Shown in pieces: positions 1 to 13,604 of a DNA stretch of 64,000 bases (its first letter is position 1; each line of letters begins with the position of its first letter). A program made the translations under genes and the position numbers. Under the pieces are notes generated by a model. It saw only the letters and a list, made by a program, of their open reading frames with translations, searched no databases and was not told the DNA's origin. This DNA is from Nomia melanderi (lineage: Eukaryota; Arthropoda; Insecta; Hymenoptera; Halictidae): NCBI RefSeq assembly GCF_051020985.1, contig NW_027475148.1, forward strand, positions 1,116,001 to 1,180,000, given 5' to 3'.

Positions 1-480
1 CCTGAGTGTCCGTCCCCATGAGACGGTGGTTTTCTCGGCCCCTGGCGGTCCGATGTCGTTCCTGCTGCACAGATTCATGCGCAAGGGCCTCCTACGGACA
101 ATGCACTTTGATTTATTGCGCTATCTCTAATGGCAACCGAGATATCACCAGATATATAATGGATTTTTCCCTGACCCTGACAGTCCGGCCCCATGAGACG
201 GTGGTTTTCTTGGCCCCTGGTGGTCCGAGGTCGTTCCCGCTGCACAGATTCATCCGCCAGGGCCTCCTACACATAATTCACTTTGGTTTATTGCGCTATC
301 TCTAATAGCACCCGAGATATCGCCAGATATATATTGGATTTTCCCCTGAACCTTAGTGTCCGGCACCATGAGACTGGGGTTTTCTCGGCCCCTGGTGGTC
401 CGAGGTCGTTCCCGCTGCAGAGATTCATGCGCCAGGGCCTCCTACAGACAATGCACTTTGATTTATTGCGCTATCTCTAA

Positions 481-1705
481 TAGCACCCGAGATATCACCA
501 GATATATATTGGATTTTCCCCTGACCCTGAGTGTCCGGCCCCATGAGACGGTGGTTTTCTCGGCCCCTGGTGGTCCGAGGTCGTTCCCGCTGCACAGATT
601 CATGCGCCAGGGCCTACTGCAGATAATTCACTTTGGTTTATTGCGCTATCTCTAATAGCACCCGAGATATCACCAGACATATATTGGATTTTCCCCTGAA
701 CCTTAGTGTCCGGCACCATGAGACTGGGGTTTTCTCGGCCCCTGGTGGTCCGAGGTCGTTCCCGCTGCAGAGATTCATGCGCCAGGGCCTCCTACAGACA
801 ATGCACTTTGATTTATTGCGCTATCTCTAATAGCACCCGAGATATCACCAGATATATATTGGATTTTTCCCTGACCCTGAGTGTCCGGCCCCATGAGACG
901 GTGGTTTTCTCGGCCCCTCGTGGTCCGAGGTCGTTCCCGCTGCCCAGATTCATGCGCCAGGGCCTCCTACAGACAATGCACTTTGATTTATTGCGCTATC
1001 TGTAATAGCACCCGAGATATCACCATATGTATATTCGATTTTTCCCTGACCCTGAGTGTCCGGCCCCATCAGACGGTGGTTTTCTCGGCCCCTGGTGGTC
1101 CGAGGTCGTTCCCGCTGCCCAGATTCATGCGCCAGGGCCTCCTACAGACAATGGACTTTGATTTATTGCGCTATCTCTAATGGCAACCGAGATATCACCA
1201 GATATATAATGGATTTTTCCCTGACCCTGACAGTCCGGCCCCATGAGACGGTGGTTTTCTTGGCCCCTGGTGGTCCGAGGTCGTTCCCGCTGCACAGATT
1301 CATCCGCCAGGGCCTCCTGCACATAATTCACTTTGGTTTATTGCGCAATCTCTAATAGCACCCGAGATATCGCCAGATATATATTGGATTTTTCCCTGAC
1401 CCTGAGGGTCCGGCCCCATGAGACGGTGGTTTTCTCGGCCCCTGGTGGTCCGAGGCCGTTCCCGCTGCCCAGATTCATGCGGCAGGGCCTCCTGCAGATA
1501 ACTCACTTTGATTTATTGCGCCATCTGTAATAGCACCCGAGATATCACCAGATATATGCTGGGTTTTTACATGACATTGTGTGACGGATACCGAAAATCT
1601 GTAATTCTCTCGGCCCCTGGTGGTCCGATGTCGTTCCTGCTGCACAGATTCATGCGCAAGTTCCTCCTGCAGATAATTCACTTTGGATTATTGCGCTATC
1701 TCTAA
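481..1705 (+). repeat. Higher-order unit A, copy 1 (P Q R S T U V)
   Basis: Seven consecutive monomers of 175 bp. The last, at 1531-1705, is class B. The same order recurs at 2056-3280. Small differences include CACCATATG here against CACCAGATG in the second copy near the start of the S monomer, and TCGTTCCTG against TCGATCCTG in the V monomer. Confidence 0.86.
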
Positions 1706-2055
1706 TAGCACCCGAGATATCACCAGATATATATTGGATTTTCCCCTGACCCTGAGTGTCCGGCCCCATGAGACGGTGGTTTTCTCGGCCCCTGGTGGTC
1801 CGAGGTCGTTCCCGCTGCACAGATTCATGCGCCAGGGCCTACTGCAGATAATTCACTTTGGTTTATTGCGCTATCTCTAATAGCACCCGAGATATCACCA
1901 GACATATATTGGATTTTCCCCTGAACCTTAGTGTCCGGCACCATGAGACTGGGGTTTTCTCGGCCCCTGGTGGTCCGAGGTCGTTCCCGCTGCAGAGATT
2001 CATGCGCCAGGGCCTCCTACAGACAATGCACTTTGATTTATTGCGCTATCTCTAA
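1706..2055 (+). repeat. Extra P-Q dimer between two 7-monomer units
   Basis: These 350 bp match the dimers at 481-830 and 2056-2405. Addition of one dimer converts the seven-monomer unit into an apparent nine-monomer unit, which is the expected product of unequal exchange in register. Confidence 0.85.
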
Positions 2056-3280
2056 TAGCACCCGAGATATCACCAGATATATATTGGATTTTCCCCTGAC
2101 CCTGAGTGTCCGGCCCCATGAGACGGTGGTTTTCTCGGCCCCTGGTGGTCCGAGGTCGTTCCCGCTGCACAGATTCATGCGCCAGGGCCTACTGCAGATA
2201 ATTCACTTTGGTTTATTGCGCTATCTCTAATAGCACCCGAGATATCACCAGACATATATTGGATTTTCCCCTGAACCTTAGTGTCCGGCACCATGAGACT
2301 GGGGTTTTCTCGGCCCCTGGTGGTCCGAGGTCGTTCCCGCTGCAGAGATTCATGCGCCAGGGCCTCCTACAGACAATGCACTTTGACTTATTGCGCTATC
2401 TCTAATAGCACCCGAGATATCACCAGATATATATTGGATTTTTCCCTGACCCTGAGTGTCCGGCCCCATGAGACGGTGGTTTTCTCGGCCCCTCGTGGTC
2501 CGAGGTCGTTCCCGCTGCCCAGATTCATGCGCCAGGGCCTCCTACAGACAATGCACTTTGATTTATTGCGCTATCTGTAATAGCCCCCGAGATATCACCA
2601 GATGTATATTCGATTTTTCCCTGACCCTGAGTGTCCGGCCCCATCAGACGGTGGTTTTCTCGGCCCCTGGTGGTCCGAGGTCGTTCCCGCTGCCCAGATT
2701 CATGCGCCAGGGCCTCCTACAGACAATGGACTTTGATTTATTGCGCTATCTCTAATGGCAACCGAGATATCACCAGATATATAATGGATTTTTCCCTGAC
2801 CCTGACAGTCCGGCCCCATGAGACGGTGGTTTTCTTGGCCCCTGGTGGTCCGAGGTCGTTCCCGCTGCACAGATTCATCCGCCAGGGCCTCCTGCACATA
2901 ATTCACTTTGGTTTATTGCGCAATCTCTAATAGCACCCGAGATATCGCCAGATATATATTGGATTTTTCCCTGACCCTGAGGGTCCGGCCCCATGAGACG
3001 GTGGTTTTCTCGGCCCCTGGTGGTCCGAGGCCGTTCCCGCTGCCCAGATTCATGCGGCAGGGCCTCCTGCAGATAACTCACTTTGATTTATTGCGCCATC
3101 TGTAATAGCACCCGAGATATCACCAGATATATGCTGGGTTTTTACATGACATTGTGTGACGGATACCGAAAATCTGTAATTCTCTCGGCCCCTGGTGGTC
3201 CGATGTCGATCCTGCTGCACAGATTCATGCGCAAGTTCCTCCTGCAGATAATTCACTTTGGTTTATTGCGCTATCTCTAA
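2056..3280 (+). repeat. Higher-order unit A, copy 2 (P Q R S T U V)
   Basis: Second full seven-monomer unit. The class B monomer occupies 3106-3280. The R S T U V part of this unit and the next monomer reappear in the same order at 33,019-34,068. Confidence 0.86.
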
Positions 3281-5029
3281 TAGCACCCGAGATATCACCA
3301 GATATATATTGGATTTTCCCCTGACCCTGAGTGTCCGGCCCCATGAGACGGTGGTTTTCTCGGCCCCTGGTGGTCCGAGGTCGTTCCCGCTCCACAGATT
3401 CATGCGCCAGGGCCTCCTGCAGACAATGCGCTTTGATTTATCGCGCTATCTCTAATGGCACCAGAGACATCACCAGATATATAATGGATTTTTCCGTGAC
3501 CCTGACAGTCCGGCCCCATGAGACGGTGGTTTTCTCGGCCCCTGGTGGTCCGAGGTCGTTCCCGCTGCACGGATTCATGCGCCAGGGCTTCCTGCAGACA
3601 ATGCACTTTGATTTATTGCGCCATCTCTACTAGCACCCGAGATATCACCAGATATATATTGGATTTTTCCCTGACCCTGAGGGTCCGACCCCATGAGACG
3701 GTGGTTTTCTCGGCCCCTGGTGGTCCGAGGTCGTTCCCGCTGCCCAGATTCATGCGCCAGGGCCTCCTACAGACAATGGACTTTGATTTATTGCGCTATC
3801 TCTAATGGCAACCGAGATACCACCAGATATATAATGGATTTTTCCCTGACCCTGACAGTCCGGCCCCAAGAGACGGTTGTTTTCTTGGCCCCTGGTGGTC
3901 CGAGGTCGTTCCCGCTCCACAGATTCATCCGCCAGGGCCTCCTGCACATAATTCACTTTGGTTTATTGCGCTATCTCTAATAGCACCCGAGATATCGCCA
4001 GATATATATTGGATTTTTCCCTGACCCTGAGGGTCCGGCCCCATGAGACGGTGGTTTTCTCGGCCCCTGGTGGTCCGAGGCCGTTCCCGCTGCCCAGATT
4101 CATGCGGCAGGGCCTCCTGCAGATAATTCACTTTGATTTATTGCGCCATCTGTAATAGCACCCGAGATATCACCAGATATATGCTGGATTTTACATGACA
4201 TTGTGTGACGGATACCGAAAATCTGTAATTTTCTCGGCCCCTGGTGGTCCGATGTCGTTCCTGCTGCACAGATTCATGCGCAAGTTCCTCCTGCAGATAA
4301 TTCACTTTGGTTTATTATGCTATCTCTAATAGCACCCGAGATATCACCAGATATATATTGGATTTTCCCCTGACCCTGAGTGTCCGGCCCCATGAGACGG
4401 TCGTTTTCTCGGCCCCTGGTGGTCCGAGGTCGTTCCCGCTCCACAGATTCATGCGCCAGGGCCTCCTGCAGACAATGCGCTTTGATTTATCGCGCTATCT
4501 CTACTGGCACCCGAGATATCACCAGATATATAATGGATTTTTCCCTGACCCTGACAGTCCGGCCCCATGAGACGGTGGTTTTCTCGGCCCCTGGTGGTCC
4601 GAGGTCGATCCCGCTGCACGGATTCATGCGCCAGGGCTTCCTGCAGACAATGCACTTTGATTTAGTGCGCTATCTGTAATAGCACCCTATATATCGCCAG
4701 ATATATATTTGATTTTTCCCTGACCCTGAGTGTCCGGCCCCATGAGACGGTGGTTTTCTCGGCCCCTGGTGGTCCGAGGCCGTTCCCGCTGCCCAGATTC
4801 ATGCGCCAGGGCCTCCTACAGACAATGGACTTTGATTTATTGCGCTATCTCTAATGGCAACCGAGATATCACCAGATATATAATGGATTTTTCCCTGACC
4901 CGGACAGTCCGGCCCCAAGAGACGGTGGTTTTCTTGGCCCGTGGTGGTCCGAGGTGGTTCCCGCTCCACAGATTCATCCGCCAGGGCCTGCTGCACATAA
5001 TTCACTTTGGTTTATTGCGCTATCTCTAA
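3281..5029 (+). repeat. 6-monomer unit P* W X T U V and a partial second copy
   Basis: From 3281 the order becomes P* W X T U V (3281-4329, 1,049 bp) and restarts as P* W X T at 4330-5029. P* carries CTCCACAGATTC and an ATGCGCTTTG end. W has TTTCCGTGACC and CTGCACGGATTC. X has GAGGGTCCGACCCC. The first unit is one base short of 1,050 because the class B monomer at 4156-4329 has lost one T in the T-run near 4,194. The X monomer of the second copy (4680) is altered at its start, reading CCTATATATCGCC. Confidence 0.83.
4156..4329 (+). repeat. Class B monomer of 174 bp
   Basis: Carries the perfect GAAAATCTGTAATTTTC dyad and a 1-bp loss in the T-run after GCTGGA. It is the last class B monomer before a stretch of 58 monomers (4,330-14,479) with none. 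Confidence 0.85.
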
Positions 5030-5379
5030 TAGCACCCGAGATATCACCAGACATATATTGGATTTTCCCCAGACCCTGAGTGTCCAGCCTCATGGGACTT
5101 TGGTTTTCTCGGCCCCTCGTGGTCCGAGGTCGTTTCCGCTGCACAGATTCATGCGCCAGGGCCTCCTACAGACAATGCACTTTGATTGATTGCGCTATCT
5201 GTAATAGCACCCGATATATCACCAGATATATATTGGATTTTTCCCTGACCTTGAGTTTCCGACCACATGAGACGGTGGTTTTCTCGGCCCCTGGTGGTCC
5301 GAGGTCGTTCCCGCTGCCCAGATTCATGCGCCAGGGCCTCCTACAGACAATGCACTCTGATTTATTGCGCCATCTGTAA

Positions 5380-6429
5380 TAGCACCCGAGATATCACCAG
5401 ATATATATTGGATTTTTCCCTGACCCTGAGTGTCCGGCCCCATGAGCCGGTGGTTTTCTCGGCCCCTCGTGGTCCGAGGTCGTTCCCGCTGCCCAGATTC
5501 ATGCGCCAGGGCCTCCTACAGACAATGCACTTTGATTTATTGCGCTATCTGTAATAGCACCCGAGATATCACCGGATGTATATTCGATTTTTCCCTGACC
5601 CTGAGTGTCCGGCCCCATGAGACGGTGGTTTTCTCGGCCCCTGGTGGTCCGAGGTCGTTCCCGCTGCCCAGATTCATGCGCCAGGGCCTCCTACAGACAA
5701 TGGACTTTGATTTATTGCGCTATCTCTAATGGCAACCGAGATATCACCAGATATATAATGGATTTTTCCCTGACCCTGACAGTCCGGCCCCATGAGACGG
5801 TGGTTTTCTTGGCCCCTGGTGGTCCGAGGTCGTTCCCGCTGCACAGATTCATCCGCCAGGGCCTCCTGCACATAATTCACTTTGGTTTATTGCGCTATCT
5901 CTAATAGCACCCGAGATATCGCCAGATATATATTGGATTTTTCCCTGACCCTGAGGGTCCGGCCCCATGAGACGGTGGTTTTCTCGGCCCCTGGTGGTCC
6001 GAGGCCGTTCCCGCTGCACGGATTCATGCGCCAGGGCTTCCTGCAGACAATGCACTTTGATTTAGTGCGCTATCTCTAATAGCACCCGAGATATCACCAG
6101 ATATATATTGGATTTTCCCCTGACCCTGAGTGTCCGTCCCCATGAGACGGTGGTTTTCTCGGCCCCTGGTGGTCCGAGGTCGTTCCCGCTCCACAGAATC
6201 ATGCGCCAGGGCCTCCTGCAGACAATGCGCTTTGATTTATCGCTCTATCTCTAATGGCACCAGAGATATCAACAGATATATAATGGATTTTTCCGTGACC
6301 CTGACAGTCCGGCCCCATGAGACGGTGGTTTTCTCGGCCCCTGGTGGTCCGAGGTCGTTCCCGCTGCACGGATTCATGCGCCAGGGCCTCCTACAGACAA
6401 TGCACTCTGATTTATTGCGCCATCTGTAA
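5380..6429 (+). repeat. 6-monomer unit B, copy 1
   Basis: R' S T U' P** W, exactly 1,050 bp in phase. The adjacent copy at 6430-7479 differs by scattered single bases, for example CAACAGATATA here near 6,270 against CACCAGATATA in the next copy. Confidence 0.82.
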
Positions 6430-7479
6430 TAGCACCCGAGATATCACCAGATATATATTGGATTTTTCCCTGACCCTGAGTGTCCGGCCCCATGAGCCGG
6501 TGGTTTTCTCGGCCCCTCGTGGTCCGAGGTCGTTCCCGCTGCCCAGATTCATGCGCCAGGGCCTCCTACAGACAATGCACTTTGATTTATTGCGCTATCT
6601 GTAATAGCACCCGAGATATCACCAGATGTATATTCGATTTTTCCCTGACCCTGAGTGTCCGGCCCCATGAGACGGTGGTTTTCTCGGCCCCTGGTGGTCC
6701 GAGGTCGTTCCCGCTGCCCAGATTCATGCGCCAGGGCCTCCTACGGACAATGGACTTTGATTTATTGCGCTATCTCTAATGGCAACCGAGATATCACCAG
6801 ATATATAATGGATTTTTCCCTGACCCTGACAGTCCGGCCCCATGAGACGGTGGTTTTCTTGGCCCCTGGTGGTCCGAGGTCGTTCCCGCTGCACAGATTC
6901 ATCCGCCAGGGCCTCCTGCACATAATTCACTTTGGTTTATTGCGCTATCTCTAATAGCACCCGAGATATCGCCAGATATATATTGGATTTTTCCCTGACC
7001 CTGAGGGTCCGGCCCCATGAGACGGTGGTTTTCTCGGCCCCTGGTGGTCCGAGGCCGTTCCCGCTGCACGGATTCATGCGCCAGGGCTTCCTGCAGACAA
7101 TGCACTTTGATTTAGTGCGCTATCTCTAATAGCACCCGAGATATCACCAGATATATATTGGATTTTCCCCTGACCCTGAGTGTCCGTCCCCATGAGACGG
7201 TGGTTTTCTCGGCCCCTGGTGGTCCGAGGTCGTTCCCGCTCCACAGAATCATGCGCCAGGGCCTCCTGCAGACAATGCGCTTTGATTTATCGCGCTATCT
7301 CTAATGGCACTAGAGATATCACCAGATATATAATGGATTTTTCCGTGACCCTGACAGTCCGGCCCCATGAGACGGTGGTTTTCTCGGCCCCTGGTGGTCC
7401 GAGGTCGTTCCCGCTGCACGGATTCATGCGCCAGGGCTTCCTGCAGACAATGCACTTTGATTTATTGCGCCATCTCTAC
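6430..7479 (+). repeat. 6-monomer unit B, copy 2
   Basis: R' S T U' P** W again, 1,050 bp, followed at 7480 by an X monomer in place of a third R'. Confidence 0.82.
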
Positions 7480-9404
7480 TAGCACCCGAGATATCACCAG
7501 ATATATATTGGATTTTTCCCTGACCCTGAGGGTCCGACCCCATGAGACGGTGGTTTTCTCGGCCCCTGGTGGTCCGAGGTCGTTCCCGCTGCCCAGATTC
7601 ATGCGCCAGGGCCTCCTACAGACAATGGACTTTGATTTATTGCGCTATCTGTAATAGCACCCGGGATATCACCGGATATATATTGGATTTTTCCCTGACC
7701 CTGAGTGTCCGGCGCCATGAGACGGTGGTTTTCTCGGCCCCTGGTGGTCCGAGGTCGTTCCCGCTGCCCAGATTCATGCGCCAGGGCCTCCTGCAGGCAA
7801 TGCAATTTGATTTATCGCGCTATCTCTAATAGCACCCGAGATATCACCAGATATATATTGCATTTTCCCCTGACCCCGAGTGTCCGGCCACATTAGACGG
7901 TGGTTTTCTCGGCCCCTGGTGGTCCGAGATCGTTCCCGCTGCCCAGATTCATGCGCCAGGGCCTCCTGCACATAATTCACTTTGGTTTATTGCGCTATCT
8001 CTAATAGCACCCGAGATATCACCAGACATATATTGGATTTTCCCCAGACCCTGAGTGTCCAGCCCCATGGGACTTTGGTTTTCTCGGCCCCTCGTGGTCC
8101 GAGGTCGTTCCCGCTGCCCAGATTCATGCGGCAGGGCCTCCTACAGACAATGCACTTTGATTTATTGCGCAATCTGTAATAGCACCGGAGATATCACCAG
8201 ATATATATTGGATTTTTCCCTGACCCTGAGTGTCCGGCCCCATGAGACGATGGTTTTCTCGGCCCCTGGTGGTCCGAGGTCGTTTCCGCTGCACAGATTC
8301 ATGCGCCAGGGCCTCCTACAGACAATGCACTTTGATTGATTGCGCTATCTGTAATAGCACCCGATATATCACCAGATATATATTGGATTTTTCCCTGACC
8401 TTGAGTTTCCGACCACATGAGACGGTGGTTTTCTCGGCCCCTGGTGGTCCGAGGTCGTTCCCGCTGCCCAGATTCATGCGCCAGGGCCTCCTACAGACAA
8501 TGCACTCTGATTTATTGCGCCATCTGTAATAGCACCCGAGATATCACCAGATATATATTGGATTTTTCCCTGACCCTGAGTGTCCGGCCACATTAGACGG
8601 TGGTTTTCTTGGCCCCTGGTGGTCCGAGGTCGTTCCCGCTGCACAGATTCATCCGCCAGGGCCTCCTGCACATAATTCACTTTGGTTTATTGCGCTATCT
8701 CTAATAGCACCCGAGATATCGCCAGATATATATTGGATTTTTCCCTGACCCTGAGTGTCCGGCCCCATGAGACGGTGGTTTTCTCGGCCCCTGGTGGTCC
8801 GAGGCCGTTCCCGCTGCACGGATTCATGCGCCAGGGCTTCCTGCAGACAATGCACTTTGATTTAGTGCGCTATCTCTAATAGCACCCGAGATATCACCAG
8901 ATATATATTGGATTTTCCCCTGACCCTGAGTGTCCGTCCCCATGAGACGGTGGTTTTCTCGGCCCCTGGTGGTCCGAGGTCGTTCCCGCTCCACAGAATC
9001 ATGCACCAGGGCCTCCTGCAGACAATGCGCTTTGATTTATCGCGCTATCTCTAATGGCACCAGAGATATCACCAGATATATAATGGATTTTTCCGTGACC
9101 CTGACAGTCCGGCCCCATGAGACGGTGGTTTTCTCGGCCCCTGGTGGTCCGAGGTCGTTCCCGCTGCACGGATTCATGCGCCAGGGCCTCCTACAGACAA
9201 TGCACTCTGATTTATTGCGCCATCTGTAATAGCACCCGAGATATCACCAGATATATATTGGATTTTTCCCTGACCCTGAGTGTCCGGCCCCATGAGCCGG
9301 TGGTTTTCTCGGCCCCTCGTGGTCCGAGGTCGTTCCCGCTGCCCAGATTCATGCGCCAGGGCCTCCTACAGACAATGCACTTTGATTTATTGCGCTATCT
9401 GTAA

Positions 9405-9579
9405 TAGCACCCGAGATATCACCAGATGTATATTCGATTTTTCCCTGACCCTGAGGGTCCGACCCCATGAGACGGTGGTTTTCTCGGCCCCTGGTGGTCC
9501 GAGGTCGTTCCCGCTGCCCAGATTCATGCGCCAGGGCCTCCTACAGACAATGGACTTTGATTTATTGCGCTATCTCTAA
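9405..9579 (+). repeat. Hybrid monomer S/X
   Basis: The left part has the S mark GATGTATATTCG, while the right part has the X mark GAGGGTCCGACCCC. The switch lies between about 9,435 and 9,455. The total length is exactly 175 bp, as expected for an in-register exchange. Confidence 0.82.
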
Positions 9580-9754
9580 TGGCAACCGAGATATCACCAG
9601 ATATATAATGGATTTTTCCCTGACCCTGACAGTCCGGCCCCATGAGACGGTGGTTTTCTCGGCCCCTGGTGGTCCGAGGTCGTTTCCGCTGCACAGGTTC
9701 ATGCGCCAGGGCCTCCTACAGACAATGCACTTTGATTTATTGCGCTATCTGTAA

Positions 9755-9929
9755 TAGCACCCGATATATCACCAGATATATATTGGATTTTTCCCTGACC
9801 CTGAGTTTCCGTCCCCATGAGACGGTGGTTTTCTCGGCCCCTGGTGGTCCGAGGTCGTTCCCGCTCCACAGAATCATGCGCCAGGGCCTCCTGCAGACAA
9901 TGCGCTTTGATTTATCGCGCTATCTCTAA
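9755..9929 (+). repeat. Hybrid monomer Z/P** at the left edge of the 5.9-kb duplication
   Basis: Begins with the Z marks CCGATATATC and GAGTTTCCG, then continues with the P** marks TCCCCATGAGACGG and CTCCACAGAATC. The switch at about 9,809 coincides with the point where similarity to 17,156 onward becomes continuous. Confidence 0.82.
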
Positions 9930-10104
9930 TGGCACCAGAGATATCACCAGATATATAATGGATTTTTCCGTGACCCTGACAGTCCGGCCCCATGAGACGG
10001 TGGTTTTCTCGGCCCCTGGTGGTCCGAGGTCGTTCCCGCTGCACGGATTCATGCGCCAGGGCTTCCTGCAGACAATGCACTTTGATTTATTGCGCCATCT
10101 CTAC

Positions 10105-10279
10105 TAGCACCCGAGATATCACCAGATATATATTGGATTTTTCCCTGACCCTGAGGGTCCGACCCCATGAGACGGTGGTTTTCTCGGCCCCTGGTGGTCC
10201 GAGGTCGTTCCCGCTGCCCAGATTCATGCGCCAGGGCTTCCTGCAGACAATGCACTTTGATTTAGTGCGCTATCTCTAA
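10105..10279 (+). repeat. Hybrid monomer X/U'
   Basis: Starts as X (GAGGGTCCGACCCC, CTGCCCAGATTC) and ends as U' (GGCTTCCTGCAG, TTTAGTGCGC). Length 175 bp. The same hybrid is present in the sister duplication at 17,452-17,626, so it predates that duplication. Confidence 0.82.
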
Positions 10280-11504
10280 TAGCACCCGAGATATCACCAG
10301 ATATATATTGGATTTTCCCCTGACCCTGAGTGTCCGTCCCCATGAGACGGTGGTTTTCTCGGCCCCTGGTGGTCCGAGGTCGTTCCCGCTCCACAGAATC
10401 ATGCGCCAGGGCCTCCTGCAGACAATGCGCTTTGATTTATCGCGCTATCTCTAATGGCACCAGAGATATCACCAGATATATAATGGATTTTTCCGTGACC
10501 CTGACAGTCCGGCCCCATGAGACGGTGGTTTTCTCGGCCCCTGGTGGTCCGAGGTCGTTCCCGCTGCACGGATTCATGCGCCAGGGCTTCCTGCAGACAA
10601 TGCACTTTGATTTATTGCGCCATCTCTACTAGCACCCGAGATATCACCAGATATATATTGGATTTTTCCCTGACCCTGAGGGTCCGACCCCATGAGACGG
10701 TGGTTTTCTCGGCCCCTGGTGGTCCGAGGTCGTTCCCGCTGCCCAGATTCATGCGCCAGGGCCTCCTACAGACAATGCACTCTGATTTATTGCGCCATCT
10801 GTAATAGCACCCGAGATATCACCAGATATATATTGGATTTTTCCCTGACCCTGAGTGTCCGGCCCCATGAGCCGGTGGTTTTCTCGGCCCCTCGTGGTCC
10901 GAGGTCGTTCCCGCTGCCCAGATTCATGCGCCAGGGCCTCCTACAGACAATGCACTTTGATTTATTGCGCTATCTGTAATAGCACCCGAGATATCACCAG
11001 ATGTATATTCGATTTTTCCCTGACCCTGAGTGTCCGGCCCCATGAGACGGTGGTTTTCTCGGCCCCTGGAGGTCCGAGGTCGTTCCCGCTGCCCAGATTC
11101 ATGCGCCAGGGCCTCCTACAGACAATGGACTTTGATTTATTGCGCTATCTCTAATGGCAACCGAGATATCACCAGATATATAATGGATTTTTCCCTGACC
11201 CTGACAGTCCGGCCCCATGAGACGGTGGTTTTCTTGGCCCCTGGTGGTCCGAGGTCGTTCCCGCTGCACAGATTCATCCGCCAGGGCCTCCTGCACATAA
11301 TTCACTTTGGTTTATTGCGCTATCTCTAATAGCACCCGAGATATCGCCAGATATATATTGGATTTTTCCCTGACCCTGAGGGTCCGGCCCCATGAGACGG
11401 TGGTTTTCTCGGCCCCTGGTGGTCCGAGGCCGTTCCCGCTGCACGGATTCATGCGCCAGGGCTTCCTGCAGACAATGCACTTTGATTTAGTGCGCTATCT
11501 CTAA
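10280..11504 (+). repeat. 7-monomer unit P** W X R' S T U'
   Basis: 1,225 bp. It differs from the following 8-monomer unit by lacking one T-like monomer between X and R'. Repeated at 17,627-18,851. Confidence 0.8.
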
Positions 11505-12904
11505 TAGCACCCGAGATATCACCAGATATATATTGGATTTTCCCCTGACCATGAGTGTCCGTCCCCATGAGACGGTGGTTTTCTCGGCCCCTGGTGGTCC
11601 GAGGTCGTTCCCGCTCCACAGAATCATGCGCCAGGGCCTCCTGCAGACAATTCGCTTTGATTTATCGCGCTATCTCTAATGGCACCAGAGATATCACCAG
11701 ATATATAATGGATTTTTCCGTGACCCTGACAGTCCGGCCCCATGAGACGGTGGTTTTCTCGGCCCCTGGTGGTCCGAGGTCGTTCCCGCTGCACGGATTC
11801 ATGCGCCAGGGCTTCCTGCAGACAATGCACTTTGATTTATTGCGCCATCTCTACTAGCACCCGAGATATCACCAGATATATATTGGATTTTTCCCTGACC
11901 CTGAGGGTCCGACCCCATGAGACGGTGGTTTTCTCGGCCCCTGGTGGTCCGAGGTCGTTCCCGCTGCCCAGATTCATGCGCCAGGGCCTCCTACAGACAA
12001 TGGACTTTGATTTATTGCGCTATCTCTAACGGCAACCGAGATATCACCAGATATATAATGGATTTTTCCCTGACCCTGACAGTCCGGCCCCATGAGACGG
12101 TGGTTTTCTCGGCCCCTGATGGTCCGAGGTCGTTTCCGCTGCACAGATTCATGCGCCAGGGCCTCCTACAGACAATGCACTCTGATTTATTGCGCCATCT
12201 GTAATAGCACCCGAGATATCACCAGATATATATTGGATTTTTCCCTGACCCTGAGTGTCCGGCCCCATGAGCCGGTGGTTTTCTCGGCCCCTCGTGGTCC
12301 GAGGTCGTTCCCGCTGCCCAGATTCATGCGCCAGGGCCTCCTACAGACAATGCACTTTGATTTATTGCGCTATCTGTAATAGCACCCGAGATATCACCAG
12401 ATGTATATTCGATTTTTCCCTGACCCTGAGTGTCCGGCCCCATGAGACGGTGGTTTTCTCGGCCCCTGGTGGTCCGAGGTCGTTCCCGCTGCCCAGATTC
12501 ATGCGCCAGGGCCTCCTACAGACAATGGACTTTGATTTATTGCGCTATCTCTAGTGGCAACCGAGATATCACCAGATATATAATGGATTTTTCCCTGACC
12601 CTGACAGTCCGGCCCCATGAGACGGTGGTTTTCTTGGCCCCTGGTGGTCCGAGGTCGTTCCCGCTGCACAGATTCATCCGCCAGGGCCTCCTGCACATAA
12701 TTCACTTTGGTTTATTGCGCTATCTCTAATAGCACCCAAGATATCGCCAGATATATATTGGATTTTTCCCTGACCCTGAGGGTCCGGCCCCATGAGACGG
12801 TGGTTTTCTCGGCCCCTGGTGGTCCGAGGCCGTTCCCGCTGCACGGATTCATGCGCCAGGGCTTCCTGCAGACAATGCACTTTGATTTAGTGCGCTATCT
12901 CTAA
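11505..12904 (+). repeat. 8-monomer unit P** W X T' R' S T U'
   Basis: 1,400 bp. The extra T' monomer at 12,030 starts CGGCAACCG rather than TGGCAACCG and has CCCCTGATGG. The next unit begins at 12,905 with P** W X and a different T-like monomer. Repeated at 18,852-20,251. Confidence 0.8.
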
Positions 12905-13604
12905 TAGCACCCGAGATATCACCAGATATATATTGGATTTTCCCCTGACCCTGAGTGTCCGTCCCCATGAGACGGTGGTTTTCTCGGCCCCTGGTGGTCC
13001 GAGGTCGTTCCCGCTCCACAGAATCATGCGCCAGGGCCTCCTGCAGACAATGCGCTTTGATTTATCGCGCTATCTCTAATGGCACCAGAGATATCACCAG
13101 ATATATAATGGATTTTTCCGTGACCCTGACAGTCCGGCCGCATGAGACGGTGGTTTTCTCGGCCCCTGGTGGTCCGAGGTCGTTCCCGCTGCACGGATTC
13201 ATGCGCCAGGGCTTCCTGCAGACAATGCACTTTGATTTATTGCGCCATCTCTACTAGCACCCGAGATATCACCAGATATATATTGGCTTTTTCCCTGACC
13301 CTGAGGGTCCGACCCCATGAGACGGTGGTTTTCTCGGCCCCTGGTGGTCCGAGGTCGTTCCCGCTGCCCAGATTCATGCGCCAGGGCCTCCTACAGACAA
13401 TGGACTTTGATTTATTGCGCTATCTCTAATGGCAACCGAGATATCACCAGATATATAATGGATTTTTCCCTGACCCTGACAGTCCGGCCCCATGAGACGG
13501 TGGTTTTATCGGCCCCTAGTGGTCCGAGGTCGTTCCCGCTGCACGGATTCATGCGCCAGGGCTTCCTGCAGACAATGCACTTTGATTTAGTGCGCTATCT
13601 GTAA

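Larger units (their letters stand above)
1..3280 (+). repeat. Higher-order repeat A: 7-monomer unit with variable dimer
   Basis: Monomer variants recur in fixed order, here called P Q R S T U V. Full seven-monomer units (1,225 bp) lie at 481-1705 and 2056-3280, separated by one extra P-Q dimer at 1706-2055, so the region can also be read as a 1,575-bp nine-monomer repeat. The two full units differ at only about five positions that I found. Diagnostic bases: Q has CTGAACCTTAGTG and GAGACTGGGG; R has CCCCTCGTGG; S has GATGTATATTCG; T starts TGGCAACCG and has CATCCGCC; U has GATATCGCC and GAGGGTCCGG; V is a class B monomer. The partial monomer at 1-130 and those at 131 and 306 belong to the same family. 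Confidence 0.88.
5030..9808 (+). repeat. Higher-order repeat B: 6-monomer core with extra variants
   Basis: The core order R' S T U' P** W (1,050 bp) occupies 5380-6429 and 6430-7479. R' has GAGCCGGTGG and CTCGTGG. U' ends with a TTTAGTGCGC tail. P** has GTCCGTCCCC and CTCCACAGAATC. The core is flanked by variants Y (ATGGGACTTTGG, at 5030 and 8005) and Z (CCGATATATC and GAGTTTCCGACC, at 5205 and 8355). Monomers at 8880-9404 return to P** W R'. No class B monomer occurs here. Relative to repeat A, the S, T and U members are shared, so the two repeat families are related by exchange of members. Confidence 0.82.
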